A stretch of 64,000 nucleotides of DNA from Thalassospira profundimaris (GTDB taxonomy: Bacteria; Pseudomonadota; Alphaproteobacteria; Rhodospirillales; Thalassospiraceae), in assembly GCF_003326675.1 (NCBI RefSeq), contig NZ_JPWF01000004.1, positions 124,001 through 188,000 on the forward strand, in the 5' to 3' direction. Under the pieces are notes generated by a model. That model had not been told where the DNA came from. It was given only the letters and a program-made list of their open reading frames with translations, and made no database searches. Positions 41,472-51,294 of the stretch are shown here, one piece after another. The position numbers were made by a program, and so were the translations under genes. Each line of letters begins with the position of its first letter. Position 1 is the stretch's first letter.

Positions 41472-42530
41472 TTGGTGCCACATGACCATATGACACAGTC
41501 AGCAATGGACGATATTCCGTCAGATAGCGCCGACCAAAGGTTCGAGCGCGTGGTCGAATATGCGCCAAACGCCATGATCCTGATCAGTGCCAGCGGCCTG
41601 ATGGAAATGGTCAATGCCCAGACAGAGATCATTTTTGGCTATGCCCGGTCCGAATTGCTGGGTCAACCGATTGAAATGCTGGTTCCCGAACGGTTCCGCA
41701 AAGGTCATCCCGGTTTACGCGGATCATTTTCGCAAAATCCCAACCCCCGCCCGATGGGGCCGGGACGCGATTTGTTTGCCTTGCGCAAGGATGGCAGCGA
41801 GTTTCCCGTGGAAATCGGCCTCAACCCGATATCAAGCGGGGATCGTCATCAAATCCTTGCCGCAATTTCCGATATTTCCGAACGCAAGCACCGTGAACAA
41901 CAGATCGCCCGGTCCTTGCGCGAAAAGGAAACCCTGCTTTCCGAGGTCCATCACCGGGTCAAAAACAACCTTCAGATTGTCCACAGTCTTCTGGATATGC
42001 AAACCGCCTCGGTCGAAGACCGGCAGGCACGTGACGCCCTGATTGACAGTTGCAACCGTGTCCGGTCGATGGCGCAAATCCACCAGTCACTTTATCAAAG
42101 CGAAGATATCGCCAAGGTCAATTTCGCCAATTTCTGCGAAGGCCTGATTTCGTCGCTGTTTGCCGCCTATAATGTCGATATCGAACGTATCAAGGTCGTC
42201 ACCGATCTGGCCGAGGTCGAACTTGCCATTGATCAGGCCGTGCCATGCGGGCTGATTGCCAACGAGCTGATTTCAAACGCCCTTAAGCACGCTTTCCCAA
42301 ATGGTCACGGTGGCGAGGTCCGGGTTTCAACCCGCATGACCGACAATAACAGCGTTGAACTTCGCGTTTCGGATACCGGGCGCGGCATGCCCGAAGATTT
42401 TAAAATGTCAGGCAATAATGGCCTTGGCCTGCAACTGATTGAATTGCTGGTCGATCAGATCGGCGGCAGCCTGATCATCGACACCTCGGAAGATACCTCG
42501 TTCATCATCAAATTCACTTTGGGGAACTGA
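41472..42530 (+). CDS. PAS-containing histidine kinase, HisKA_2/HWE-like
   Basis: 352 residues from TTG at 41472 with GAGGG upstream; a GTG one codon later and ATG 41490 are alternatives. A PAS domain (residues ~22-135: FERVVEYAPNAMILISASGLM, ARSELLGQPIEMLVPERFR) precedes a HisKA_2 dimerisation domain with EVHHRVKNNLQIVHSLLDMQ (phospho-acceptor His161 or neighbour) and an ATPase domain (LIANELISNALKHAFPNG, SDTGRGMPEDF, NGLGLQLIELLVDQIGG). No membrane span, so it senses a cytoplasmic signal. It stands 5 nt before the REC-GGDEF-EAL gene and most likely phosphorylates that receiver. Confidence 0.88.
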   Translation: MVPHDHMTQSAMDDIPSDSADQRFERVVEYAPNAMILISASGLMEMVNAQTEIIFGYARSELLGQPIEMLVPERFRKGHPGLRGSFSQNPNPRPMGPGRDLFALRKDGSEFPVEIGLNPISSGDRHQILAAISDISERKHREQQIARSLREKETLLSEVHHRVKNNLQIVHSLLDMQTASVEDRQARDALIDSCNRVRSMAQIHQSLYQSEDIAKVNFANFCEGLISSLFAAYNVDIERIKVVTDLAEVELAIDQAVPCGLIANELISNALKHAFPNGHGGEVRVSTRMTDNNSVELRVSDTGRGMPEDFKMSGNNGLGLQLIELLVDQIGGSLIIDTSEDTSFIIKFTLGN

Positions 42531-42535
42531 CAGGG

Positions 42536-44983
42536 ATGCTTCATCCGGTTCACATCATGATTGTCGAGGATGAGCGCATCATTGCCTTGCATCTGCGCAA
42601 ACAACTCGAACGTCTGGGATATGAACGGACCAGCGTTCATACAGCAGGATATGATGCGCTGAAGGCCATCGAACGTGACCCGCCAGACATCATTTTGATG
42701 GATATCCGCATTGATGGCGACATTGACGGTATTGAAACCGCGGCTGGAATTCCGCCGCATCTGATGATTCCGGTGATTTATCTGTCGGCGCATTCCGAGG
42801 ACGCCACCCTTGCGCGTGCGCAAAAGACCCGTCCATACGGCTTCCTGATCAAACCGTTTTCCGAACGCGAACTGCACGCCACCATCCAGATGGCACTTGA
42901 ACGCCGGATTGCCGAACTGGCATTACGCGACACCCAGCAACGCCTGTCACTTGCCATGACAGCAGCACAAATGAGCTGCTGGGAAATCGATGTTGCCACC
43001 CGCCAGATGCAGCGCACCGGTTTGGGCAGCTTCAGCCATCTGCAGGAAACCGAAACCGTCACGGAAAGCTGGGACGATTTCCTTGAACGCGTTGCCCCCG
43101 AAGACCGGGCAATGGTGCGCAAGGCCTTTACATACGCCATTCATAACGGCGAATTTTACGACATTGTGTTTCGCACCATCGATGAAGAACGCGGATATCG
43201 GTGGCTGCGCGCGCGGGGCAAACTGTTCCCCGGCGACCGCAATGCCACCATGCGCATCATCGGCATGACCCAGGACATCACCGATCAACGCCACACCCAG
43301 GACAAACTGCGCGAAGCCATGGCGGTCTACGAGACCACCCAGGACGGCATTCTTATTCTTGATCCGAACCTTAAGATCACCAATGCCAACAAGGCCTATT
43401 ACCGGATCACCGGCACCATGCCGCAAAGCACCCTGCAACATCCGCCCTATTTCCTGGCCCCCGAAGAACTGGCATCCGAACAATATCGGGAAATGTATCA
43501 GGTGCTGCATAACCACCGCCACTGGCACAAGGATATCGATTGCAACAGCGCCCAGGGAAGCCCGATTTCCCTGTCGACCCAGATCATCGGGGTCGAGGAC
43601 GATAACGGCTTGCTGACCCACTATGTGGCAATTGTTTCTGACCGCACGGCCATCCGCCAGGCCGAGCAGGAATTGCATTATCTTGCCCAATATGACGGCC
43701 TGACCAGCCTGCCCAACCGGCTTTTGGCGACCGACCGCCTTAACCGCGCGATTGAACGGTGCGAACCGCGTGGCTCCATTGTTGCTTGTCTGTTTCTGGA
43801 TATTGATGATTTCAAGAACATCAATGACACCCTTGGTCATGCGGCGGGGGATCAGGTCATCCTGATTGCCTCGACGCGGATCAAGGCCGTAACGGATCGC
43901 ACCGACACCATTTCGCGTTTGGGCGGGGATGAATTCCTGATCATTCGCGAAAACATGCAAAGCGAAACCGCCGCTGCAAGCCTTGCCAACAAGATCATTC
44001 AGGAACTTGAACGGCCATTTTACATTGTCGGCCATGAAATGACCCTGTCGGCAAGTATCGGCATCTCGCTTTATCCCAATCACGCATCTTCGCCACAGGA
44101 TCTGATCCGGCTGGCCGATACCGCCATGTATGCCGCCAAGGATCGCGGCAGGCGGACCTATGCGTTCTATGAGTCAGAAATGACCGAGAACGCCACCCAC
44201 TACATGACCCGGTCGCTTGAACTGCGTCGCGGCCTTGAAAACAATGAACTGGTCTTGCATTACCAGCCGCAAATAGATGCCAAAACCGAACAGATGATCG
44301 GGGTCGAGGCCCTTTTACGCTGGAACCATCCCAAACACGGCTTGCTGGGACCGATGGAAATCATCCCGATTGCCGAGCAAAGCGGCCTGATCGTTGAAAT
44401 CGGCAACTGGGTCATCCGCGAGGCCTGCACACAAGCCCGCACATGGCAGGACGAATTTGGCGAAAAGATCCGCGTTGCCGTCAATGTGTCGGCGCGGCAA
44501 ATGCAATCATCGGGCTTTGCCGATACGGTTCAGCACGAACTGGCCCTGTCGGGCCTTCCGGCAGAATTCCTTGAACTTGAAGTCACCGAAAGCATGATCC
44601 AGGACGAGGATGCCATGATCCAGACCCTGCATGATCTGCGCGAAGTTGGCGTATCGCTGACCATTGATGATTTTGGCACCGGCTATTCGTGCCTGCGATC
44701 TATCAAAAGCCTGCCGATCAAGCGGCTTAAGATCGACCGGGCCTTCATTAAGGGCATTCCCGATAACAGCGACGATGTCGCCTTGGTTGATGCCATGCTT
44801 GCCATGGCCGGATCACTTGGCTTGCAAGTTACCGCCGAAGGTGTCGAAACGCGTCAACAGCACGCCTATCTTCGCAATATCGATGGCATGGAATTGCAGG
44901 GCTTCCTGTTTAGCAAACCCGTCCCGGCGGATGAAATTTTTGTACGCAAGGATAGCGCTGCAAAATTTCACAAATCCGTCTGA
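42536..44983 (+). CDS. REC-PAS-PAS-GGDEF-EAL response regulator (c-di-GMP turnover)
   Basis: 815 residues. REC domain at the N-terminus (VHIMIVEDERIIALHL, phospho-Asp56 in LMDIRIDG), two PAS domains (~130-385), GGDEF (RLGGDEF, residues 463-467) and EAL (VEALLRW, Glu591; DDFGTGYSCLRSIKSLPIKRLKIDR). Both catalytic motifs look intact, so it may make or degrade c-di-GMP depending on phosphorylation. The inhibitory RxxD site before GGDEF is not kept (Asp in place of the first Arg). It is coupled to the kinase gene just upstream. Output would affect motility or attachment. Confidence 0.92.
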   Translation: MLHPVHIMIVEDERIIALHLRKQLERLGYERTSVHTAGYDALKAIERDPPDIILMDIRIDGDIDGIETAAGIPPHLMIPVIYLSAHSEDATLARAQKTRPYGFLIKPFSERELHATIQMALERRIAELALRDTQQRLSLAMTAAQMSCWEIDVATRQMQRTGLGSFSHLQETETVTESWDDFLERVAPEDRAMVRKAFTYAIHNGEFYDIVFRTIDEERGYRWLRARGKLFPGDRNATMRIIGMTQDITDQRHTQDKLREAMAVYETTQDGILILDPNLKITNANKAYYRITGTMPQSTLQHPPYFLAPEELASEQYREMYQVLHNHRHWHKDIDCNSAQGSPISLSTQIIGVEDDNGLLTHYVAIVSDRTAIRQAEQELHYLAQYDGLTSLPNRLLATDRLNRAIERCEPRGSIVACLFLDIDDFKNINDTLGHAAGDQVILIASTRIKAVTDRTDTISRLGGDEFLIIRENMQSETAAASLANKIIQELERPFYIVGHEMTLSASIGISLYPNHASSPQDLIRLADTAMYAAKDRGRRTYAFYESEMTENATHYMTRSLELRRGLENNELVLHYQPQIDAKTEQMIGVEALLRWNHPKHGLLGPMEIIPIAEQSGLIVEIGNWVIREACTQARTWQDEFGEKIRVAVNVSARQMQSSGFADTVQHELALSGLPAEFLELEVTESMIQDEDAMIQTLHDLREVGVSLTIDDFGTGYSCLRSIKSLPIKRLKIDRAFIKGIPDNSDDVALVDAMLAMAGSLGLQVTAEGVETRQQHAYLRNIDGMELQGFLFSKPVPADEIFVRKDSAAKFHKSV

Positions 44984-45142
44984 TGCTAATATAGCGCCAT
45001 CCCCGATACTATCCGTCCTATTACTTCCGGTTAGGTAACCGGACGCGTCCTATTTGTAATGTTACATGCAAGTTATTGAATTGGCGGTTGGTATAGCCAT
45101 ATGCGCTATATACCCCAAAGCATAGGTCGGAAGGACGGCTGA

Positions 45143-47218
45143 ATGAATTTCTCTACCCTGTCGCTTGGCGCCAAGCTTACGCTTGTCAGCGCCTTTGCCA
45201 TTGCAATCTGCCTGATTGGCGGCATTTCCCTGCAAACCATTCAGACCTCCAACACAACCGAACAACTGACCGTCGGCGAAGCCCGCGGCGTTGCCAGACA
45301 TCACGCAGAACAGGCCGGACGCGTTTTGAACAGCGGGATGGCGGTTGCCAAAAATCTGGCCGGGGCATTTCGTGCCGTCCGCGAACAAAAGGGGGCGGAT
45401 CGCGCGGCCTATAACGAAATCCTCAACCGTACGCTGGTCGATAACCCGTCATTGGCAGGCGCCTGGTCGGGGTTCGAGCCCAACGCCCTTGATGGCAAGG
45501 ATGCCGATTACAAATCCGAAGGCGAACCGTTTGGCGACGGCACCGGCCAGTATGTCACCTACTATTACAATTTCGGCGAAGGCATTATTCCCTATCACCT
45601 GACCGGTCTTGATAACCCAGAGGTCAATGAGTATTACACCACCCCGCGCGACACCAATAAACCCTATGTCACCGATGCCATTACCTATGACATTCAGGGA
45701 CGCGATGTTGTTCTGACCTCGTTTGTCTATCCGGTTCAGGACAAGTCGGGCAAATTCCTGGGTGTTCTGGGGGTTGATCTTGAACTGAATGCCCTGTCTG
45801 AACGCTTTGCCCAACTGACCCCGTTTGGCACCGGCACGGTCAACCTTGTCTCGGCACAAGGCACATGGGTTGCCCACGAAAATCCCGATGTTCGCGGCAC
45901 CAAACTTGATTCCGGCAATCCGGTTCAGGCGGCCATTCTTGAAACCATGAAAAGTGGCGAACCGCGCCGTGTTGATGACGATACAACAATGCATATGATT
46001 GTCCCGGTCGAGATTGCCGGATACCCCAATCAGTGGGGCGTGGTCGTTAATGTGCCGCTGGCAACCGTGTTTGCCCCGGCCAATGATCTGCGCAACACCA
46101 CACTGATTGGCGGCGTTATCCTGCTTGTGATTGTGATTGCAGTTGTGCTGCTTGCCACCAATGCCATGGTGCGCCGTCCGATGACGTCGGTTGCCGGGGT
46201 GATTGATCATCTGCAAAAGGGCAATTTCGCGGTACAGGTGCCGTATCTGGAACGCCATGACGAAATCGGGGCCATCGCCAAGGCACTTGAATCCTTCAAG
46301 GAAGCATCTGCGCGGATGCAACAGGCCGAACGCGAAAAGCTCGAAGCCGAACAACGCGCAAGCGAAGAACGCAATCGCACCCGCCTGCAAATGGCCGACG
46401 AGTTCGAGAAATCGGTTGGTTCGATCGTGAATAATGTCTCTGACAGTGCCGGAAACATGGAAAAGGTTTCCCGCCAGATGCGCCGTGCCGCCGACCAGGG
46501 CTCGGAACAGGCGGTCGTCGTTGCCGCTGCCGCCGACGAGGCCAGTGCCAATGTGCAAACCGTTGCCTCCGCGACCGAGGAACTGTCGGCCTCTATTCAG
46601 GAAATCAGCTCCCAGGTGGCAAAATCGTCCGATATTTCCAACACCGCGGTAGAAGAAGCATCGCGGGCCAACACCATGATCACCGGACTGGCCGAGGCCG
46701 CCGTGCGCATTGGCGAAGTCGTCAGCCTGATCAACGATATCGCCGCCCAGACCAACCTTCTGGCCCTGAATGCCACGATTGAAGCCGCCCGTGCAGGCGA
46801 AGCAGGCAAAGGATTTGCCGTCGTCGCGCAAGAAGTCAAAAATCTTGCCAACCAGACCGCCAAAGCCACCGACGAAATTGCCCAGCAAATCGGATCGATC
46901 CAGTCCGAAACCCAAAATACGGTGGGCGCAATTGAACGGGTGACCGAAACGATTTCAAGCATCAATGAAATCGCCACCGCCATTGCATCGGCGGTCGAGC
47001 AGCAGGGTGCCGCCACCGCCGAGATTTCCGGCAACGTTCAGCAGGCAGCCGCGGGCACAAACGAGGTATCATCGTCCATCGGGATCGTGCGCAATACATC
47101 GCAGGAAACCGGCGAAGCGGCATCCAACGTACAGGTCGGCGCAACCCGACTGGCCGAAGAGGCCCGCAATCTTGATACCCAGGTCAAAAACTTCCTGGAT
47201 CGGCTTCGCAATATCTAA
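45143..47218 (+). CDS. methyl-accepting chemotaxis protein with Cache sensor
   Basis: 691 residues. A short N-terminus and span (~residues 11-32) precede a periplasmic dCache-type domain (~35-315) with [37 protein letters not shown] and [13 protein letters not shown] second span (~320-342), a HAMP domain and the signalling domain with the conserved hairpin [24 protein letters not shown] follow. It senses an external small molecule and signals through CheA/CheW to the flagellum. No che genes are in the window. The AAGGACGG site supports the start. Confidence 0.95.
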   Translation: MNFSTLSLGAKLTLVSAFAIAICLIGGISLQTIQTSNTTEQLTVGEARGVARHHAEQAGRVLNSGMAVAKNLAGAFRAVREQKGADRAAYNEILNRTLVDNPSLAGAWSGFEPNALDGKDADYKSEGEPFGDGTGQYVTYYYNFGEGIIPYHLTGLDNPEVNEYYTTPRDTNKPYVTDAITYDIQGRDVVLTSFVYPVQDKSGKFLGVLGVDLELNALSERFAQLTPFGTGTVNLVSAQGTWVAHENPDVRGTKLDSGNPVQAAILETMKSGEPRRVDDDTTMHMIVPVEIAGYPNQWGVVVNVPLATVFAPANDLRNTTLIGGVILLVIVIAVVLLATNAMVRRPMTSVAGVIDHLQKGNFAVQVPYLERHDEIGAIAKALESFKEASARMQQAEREKLEAEQRASEERNRTRLQMADEFEKSVGSIVNNVSDSAGNMEKVSRQMRRAADQGSEQAVVVAAAADEASANVQTVASATEELSASIQEISSQVAKSSDISNTAVEEASRANTMITGLAEAAVRIGEVVSLINDIAAQTNLLALNATIEAARAGEAGKGFAVVAQEVKNLANQTAKATDEIAQQIGSIQSETQNTVGAIERVTETISSINEIATAIASAVEQQGAATAEISGNVQQAAAGTNEVSSSIGIVRNTSQETGEAASNVQVGATRLAEEARNLDTQVKNFLDRLRNI

Positions 47219-47360
47219 ACGCCGAAACGCTGCCTTCATCACAAAAACCTTAATGACGACATCCATCACGGGTGTCGTCATTTTGTTGATAGCAACACCG
47301 TTCGGTGGTTGAATTACCTGTGCCACGACAACCTTGCGCCCTTATTCAAGGAATATGCCC

Positions 47361-47774
47361 ATGTTGCCACTTCCTGTTACCACCGTGACCGTTGCGATCT
47401 TTGCCCTGATGTTGTCGGTGCTGAGCCTTGCCGTTTCATTTCGTCGGCGCGACTTGAATCTGGCAATCGGGGACGGGGATGACCGCATCTTGCGCCGTCG
47501 CATCCGCACGCATGGCAACTTTATCGAAAATGCCCCGCTATGTGCGCTGGTGGTTTTGGCAGTTGAATCCATTCTGGCAACGTCGGACATGGTCTGGGTT
47601 GTCGCCGGTCTTTTGATCGCTGCGCGCGTATTGCACGTGATCGGCACGTTCCAGCGTATGAACAAACGCCTTGTTGCCCCGGCCATGGTCATTCAACACA
47701 CCACCATGGTGATTTGCGGCGTCTGGCTGTTGATCCAGACCTATCACAATGTCACGGGCGGCATGATGTCATGA
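47361..47774 (+). CDS. MAPEG-family membrane protein
   Basis: I chose ATG 47361, 8 nt after AAGGA, over ATG 47355 and the longer frame. 137 residues with four hydrophobic spans and the segment RRRIRTHGNFIENAPLCALVV, the family's (R.HGNF.EN.P) glutathione-site signature. MAPEG proteins are trimeric membrane enzymes often acting as glutathione transferases or peroxidases. Its stop overlaps the next start (ATGA), so the two are co-expressed. Confidence 0.88.
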   Translation: MLPLPVTTVTVAIFALMLSVLSLAVSFRRRDLNLAIGDGDDRILRRRIRTHGNFIENAPLCALVVLAVESILATSDMVWVVAGLLIAARVLHVIGTFQRMNKRLVAPAMVIQHTTMVICGVWLLIQTYHNVTGGMMS

Positions 47775-48214
47775 CCGATCCGGTCACACAGTCAAACGTC
47801 CCTGCCAAACTTGCCACCTATCCCCTCCCCGCCCGCAAGATGCTTGATCAGATCCGAAACTGGGTGTTTGATCTTGCAGCCGGGATGAAGGATGTTGGTG
47901 ATCTTGATGAAAGCCTGAAATGGGGCGAACCGGCATGGCGACCAAAATCCGGGTCCGGAACCACCATTCGCGCCGACTGGAAATCAAAGACACCCGATCA
48001 GGTGATGATCTTTTTTGACTGCAAAACCGATCTGATTGATCGAACAAGAAGCCTTTTGTCAGACCAACTGACCTGCGAAGGCAACCGGGCTATTATCCTG
48101 CCGATTGATCACCCCATGCCCGAAGGCGCGATCAAGACCGCCCTTGGCTGGGCGCTGCGATACCACATCGACCGGACAATCGCGCCAAAACAACCCCAAA
48201 TTACAACACCTTAA
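47771..48214 (+). CDS. DUF1801 (YdhG-like) protein
   Basis: 147 residues starting at the ATGA overlap with the MAPEG gene. The fold pattern PLPARKMLDQIRNWVFDL, LDESLKWGEPAWRPKSGSGTTIRADWKSK, ending GWALRYHIDRTI matches the small DUF1801/YdhG family whose function is not known. It is likely soluble and cytoplasmic. Confidence 0.82.
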   Translation: MTDPVTQSNVPAKLATYPLPARKMLDQIRNWVFDLAAGMKDVGDLDESLKWGEPAWRPKSGSGTTIRADWKSKTPDQVMIFFDCKTDLIDRTRSLLSDQLTCEGNRAIILPIDHPMPEGAIKTALGWALRYHIDRTIAPKQPQITTP

Positions 48215-48334
48215 CACAGACACGCCTTTTAGTCCTCAAATGAGGATACCTGCGGTACCCTTGATCCTGTTTAATTCACATCAGTGAACCACAGTCTTTC
48301 TGTGATATGGACAGTTTGATCGGGGGCTATGAAC

Positions 48335-50395
48335 ATGAAAAGTGTGATTGCAAAACTGCGTATCTCTCATCGTTTGTATGGGTTGGTTGCAATTTTGGTG
48401 ATTTTCATCGGTGTTCTTGGTGGCATCGGGGTCTATACGATGGCGGTCATCGGCAATGAACTTGAAGAAGTCGCGCACCGTGACCTTCCGCTTAATGTCA
48501 TGCTTGAAAAGATCACCCAGCATCAGCTTGAACAAGCCATCCTGATGGAAAAGGCTTTGCGGATCGCCAATATCGATGCCCATGACAAAACCGACACCTT
48601 TGCGTCCGTTCGCGCACATTTCGAAGAAGTCGCGCACAAAACGGATGAAGAAATCACCATGGCGCGCAATATGGCGGAACGTTTTCTTGCTGCCGATATC
48701 AGTAACACCGCCCGGGCCGAGTTCGAACACGTCCTCGATGCGCTGAACCGTATTGAACAGCAACATCTGGATTACGAGCGTCACATCGCACAGGTCTTTG
48801 ATCAGGCTCAGTCAGGTATTCAGGATTCCGCCGCCCTCGAAGCAGCCGTCATAGAGGTTGATGCCAATCAGGAAGTTCTGAACCATGAAGTCGAAGCCCT
48901 GCTGCGTGAAGTATCGGCTTTTACCATGCATTCAATGGAAAGTGCCCTTGCCGACGAACAACGCGGAAAGGTTTTGATTGCGGTACTTTCAAGTGCAGCA
49001 ACCCTTCTGGCCGTCGCGTTGTCATTCCTTCTGGGGCGCAGTATTTCTGTTCCGATGAAGAACCTGACAACGGCACTTGGGGCGCTTGCCGATGGCAAGC
49101 TTGAAACACCAATCCCCAAAAGCCGCTTCAAGGATGAAGTCGCCGAGATCGCAGATGCCATGGTGGTATTCCAGGCCAACATGATCCGGGCACGCGATCT
49201 TGAGGAAAAACAGAAAAAGCTCGAAGCCATCCAGAAACAGCGCCAGAATGAACGCAACCATCTGGTCAGTGTGTTCGGTTCCTCGATCGGGGCGGTCTTT
49301 GCCCGCATCCTTGAAAGCTCCGAAGACATGGTGTCGCGTGCGACCAACGTCAAAGACAATTCCGGTCAGACCCATGATCTGGCGATTTCGGTTGCCTCCG
49401 AGGCAGAAGAATCATCGAGCAACGCCAGTGCACTTGGTTCTGCCGTCGAGGAAATGGTTGCATCAATTGCGGAAATCTCGTCGCACATCGCGAACTTCAC
49501 CGAGGTATCGCGCAATGCGGTTCGTCATTCCAATGCATCGCGCGAAGAAATGCATAACCTGCAATCTGTGGCCCAGGAAATCGGTCAGGTGGTGGAACTG
49601 ATTTCCGCCATCGCACAACAGACAAACATGTTGTCGCTGAACGCCACCATCGAGGCCGCCCGTGCCGGTGAAATGGGCAAGGGGTTTGCGGTTGTTGCCG
49701 GTGAAGTCAAATCACTGGCCAACCAGACTGCCAAGGCGACCGAGGAAATCTCCAACCGGGTTGCACGTATTCAGGAAGTCGCGGCACGTTCGGCATCGGC
49801 CATTGGCGATGTTGGCACCGTAATTGACAGTATTGACGAATATGTCACCGGCATCGCCGGTGCCGTTGAAGAACAAAATGTCGCCACCCGGGAAATCGCG
49901 CGCAGTGTCGCCTTTGTTTCCGAAAGTGCAACCCGCGTTTCGCACAATGTATCGAACATCCAAGGCCAGGCCCATGATGTCAGCGGCAACGCGACCGAGG
50001 TTCACACGGTTGCCCACACCACCGCTGGCGAAGCCGCCCTGCTTAGCCGCGAGGTCGATACTTTCCTTGCGGCGGTTCAAAGCGCTGACATCAATGACGA
50101 TACCTATACAAGTTACGACATAGATGCCCGGGCGCAGATTGCGTTTAAAGGGACAAATATCAACGTGCGTCTTTCGGAAGTATCCTGTGCACATGTGGTC
50201 ACCAGCCCTGCCGTCGATATCCGGGCTGGCGAAATGGTCGAACTTGTCATTGATGGAATTGCCACCCCGATCGGCGCACGCGTTGCCCGCCACGAGGACG
50301 GGCGCAGTATCCTGCAATTCCCGCTCGATGCCCGGCATCTGGCAACCATGCGCAACCATCTGGCCGTTCTTGTCAAACCGGTCAAAGCCGCCTGA
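48335..50395 (+). CDS. methyl-accepting chemotaxis protein with C-terminal PilZ-like domain
   Basis: Start at ATG 48335, 8 nt after GGGGG; ATG 48329 would be too close. 686 residues: span 1 (~16-36), four-helix periplasmic domain ([18 protein letters not shown]), span 2 (~213-233), HAMP ([20 protein letters not shown]), signalling domain with the tip [24 protein letters not shown], then a tail of ~95 residues. The tail is PilZ-like: [52 protein letters not shown]. The c-di-GMP-binding RxxxR and D/NxSxxG motifs are not intact. A chemoreceptor with a degenerate PilZ tail may link chemotaxis to c-di-GMP or bind a protein. Confidence 0.88.
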   Translation: MKSVIAKLRISHRLYGLVAILVIFIGVLGGIGVYTMAVIGNELEEVAHRDLPLNVMLEKITQHQLEQAILMEKALRIANIDAHDKTDTFASVRAHFEEVAHKTDEEITMARNMAERFLAADISNTARAEFEHVLDALNRIEQQHLDYERHIAQVFDQAQSGIQDSAALEAAVIEVDANQEVLNHEVEALLREVSAFTMHSMESALADEQRGKVLIAVLSSAATLLAVALSFLLGRSISVPMKNLTTALGALADGKLETPIPKSRFKDEVAEIADAMVVFQANMIRARDLEEKQKKLEAIQKQRQNERNHLVSVFGSSIGAVFARILESSEDMVSRATNVKDNSGQTHDLAISVASEAEESSSNASALGSAVEEMVASIAEISSHIANFTEVSRNAVRHSNASREEMHNLQSVAQEIGQVVELISAIAQQTNMLSLNATIEAARAGEMGKGFAVVAGEVKSLANQTAKATEEISNRVARIQEVAARSASAIGDVGTVIDSIDEYVTGIAGAVEEQNVATREIARSVAFVSESATRVSHNVSNIQGQAHDVSGNATEVHTVAHTTAGEAALLSREVDTFLAAVQSADINDDTYTSYDIDARAQIAFKGTNINVRLSEVSCAHVVTSPAVDIRAGEMVELVIDGIATPIGARVARHEDGRSILQFPLDARHLATMRNHLAVLVKPVKAA

Positions 50396-50397
50396 AC

Positions 50398-50432
50398 AAA
50401 AAAGGGGACAGCCCGCCAGCTGCCCCCTTTTT
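50398..50432. terminator. terminator between the PilZ-type chemoreceptor gene and ohrR
   Basis: AAAGGGGACAGC (50401-50412) pairs with GCTGCCCCCTTT (50419-50430), with one mismatched pair in the stem. T-runs lie on both strands, so it serves both converging genes. Confidence 0.82.
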
Positions 50433-50476
50433 GCTTTTGTCCTGACAGGGCACCAAATTCACCCCGGTCACCAGAT

Positions 50477-50929
50477 TTACTTTGCCCCGGCCGCCAATGT
50501 ATCGCGCATTGCCTGCAAATCATGGTTCAGGCGCTTGGCCGTTTCAAGATCAAGGCCGGTGGCCTCCAGAATGCAGGGCGGTACTTCGCGGGCCTTTTCG
50601 CGCAATTTCTTGCCCGCCTCGGTCAGGCTGATCCGCACGGATCGCTCATCCTTGGGATCGCGCCTGCGCATGACAAGATCACTGGCTTCAAGGCGTTTCA
50701 GCAACGGGGTCAGTGTGCTTGATTCAAGATACATCTTTTCCCCGATGCTGCTGACCGACTGATCATCTTCCTGCCACAGCGTAACCATCACCAGATATTG
50801 CGGATAGGTCAGGCCAAGCTCGTCAAGCAGCGGCTTATAGATACGGTTAAAGGCATGAGTTGCAGAATAAACCGAAAAGCACAGAAACTTTTCGAGCTGC
50901 AAAAAGTCTTGTTCAGATGTGTTTTCCAT
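50477..50929 (-). CDS. ohrR: organic hydroperoxide regulator OhrR (MarR family)
   Basis: Start at 50929 (MENTSEQDFLQLEKFLCFSV) with AGGA 7 nt upstream. 150 residues. The sensing Cys is in FLCFSVYSATHAFNRIYKPLLDELGL, Cys17, and the winged-helix part has SVSSIGEKMYLESSTLTPLLKRLEA, typical of OhrR. The C-terminus has no other Cys, so it would be a one-Cys type. Oxidation by organic peroxide releases it from DNA. It is divergent from a gene pair (esterase, ohr) with palindromes in between. Confidence 0.9.
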   Translation of the reverse strand: MENTSEQDFLQLEKFLCFSVYSATHAFNRIYKPLLDELGLTYPQYLVMVTLWQEDDQSVSSIGEKMYLESSTLTPLLKRLEASDLVMRRRDPKDERSVRISLTEAGKKLREKAREVPPCILEATGLDLETAKRLNHDLQAMRDTLAAGAK

Positions 50930-51148
50930 CGGTTCATCCTGTTCTTTACGGGGTGACAACAGGTCTTTGACCGGCCATCACGACTTGTTTTCAGATATAG
51001 TGCATCAGGGTTCCGGTCAAATACCAGTGGCGAATTTCTGTCACATCACCAATCCAACCCATTAATTCCAAAGCATTTTTCCCGTTTCAGACCGACAGGG
51101 TGAAACGGGATATCCAGCAGACTTTTGGAATCAAGGCCAGAAACAATA

Positions 51149-51237
51149 TATCGCACGCGATACAACAACAAGCGATTTAATTGCATAGCCGCTATCTCCA
51201 TTTTTATATCGTGCACGATTTAATTGTATGCGATACA
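51149..51237. promoter_or_regulatory. palindrome and direct-repeat cluster between ohrR and the esterase gene
   Basis: TATCGCACGCGATA (51149-51162) is a near-palindrome, ATCGTGCACGAT (51208-51219) is perfect, and TGTATGCGATACA (51225-51237) has 5-bp arms. CGATTTAATTG occurs twice (51173-51183 and 51216-51226), exactly 43 bp apart, about four helical turns. The AATTG.AT core resembles the half-sites of OhrR boxes. The rest of the 365-nt gap (50930-51294) holds nothing else I can name. Confidence 0.6.
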
Positions 51238-51294
51238 TAATTCAACGAAACGACATACCGCCCGGTCACCGGGCCACATCAAAGGAACAGACCC

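Noticed and set aside
41225-41632. Minus-strand 135-codon frame before the PAS kinase
   Set aside because: It overlaps the start of the PAS kinase gene and has no ribosome site or recognisable protein.
45449-46915. Minus-strand 488-codon open frame opposite the first chemoreceptor
   Set aside because: Composition is a mirror of the chemoreceptor coding strand; Gly/Phe/His-rich without a recognisable fold.
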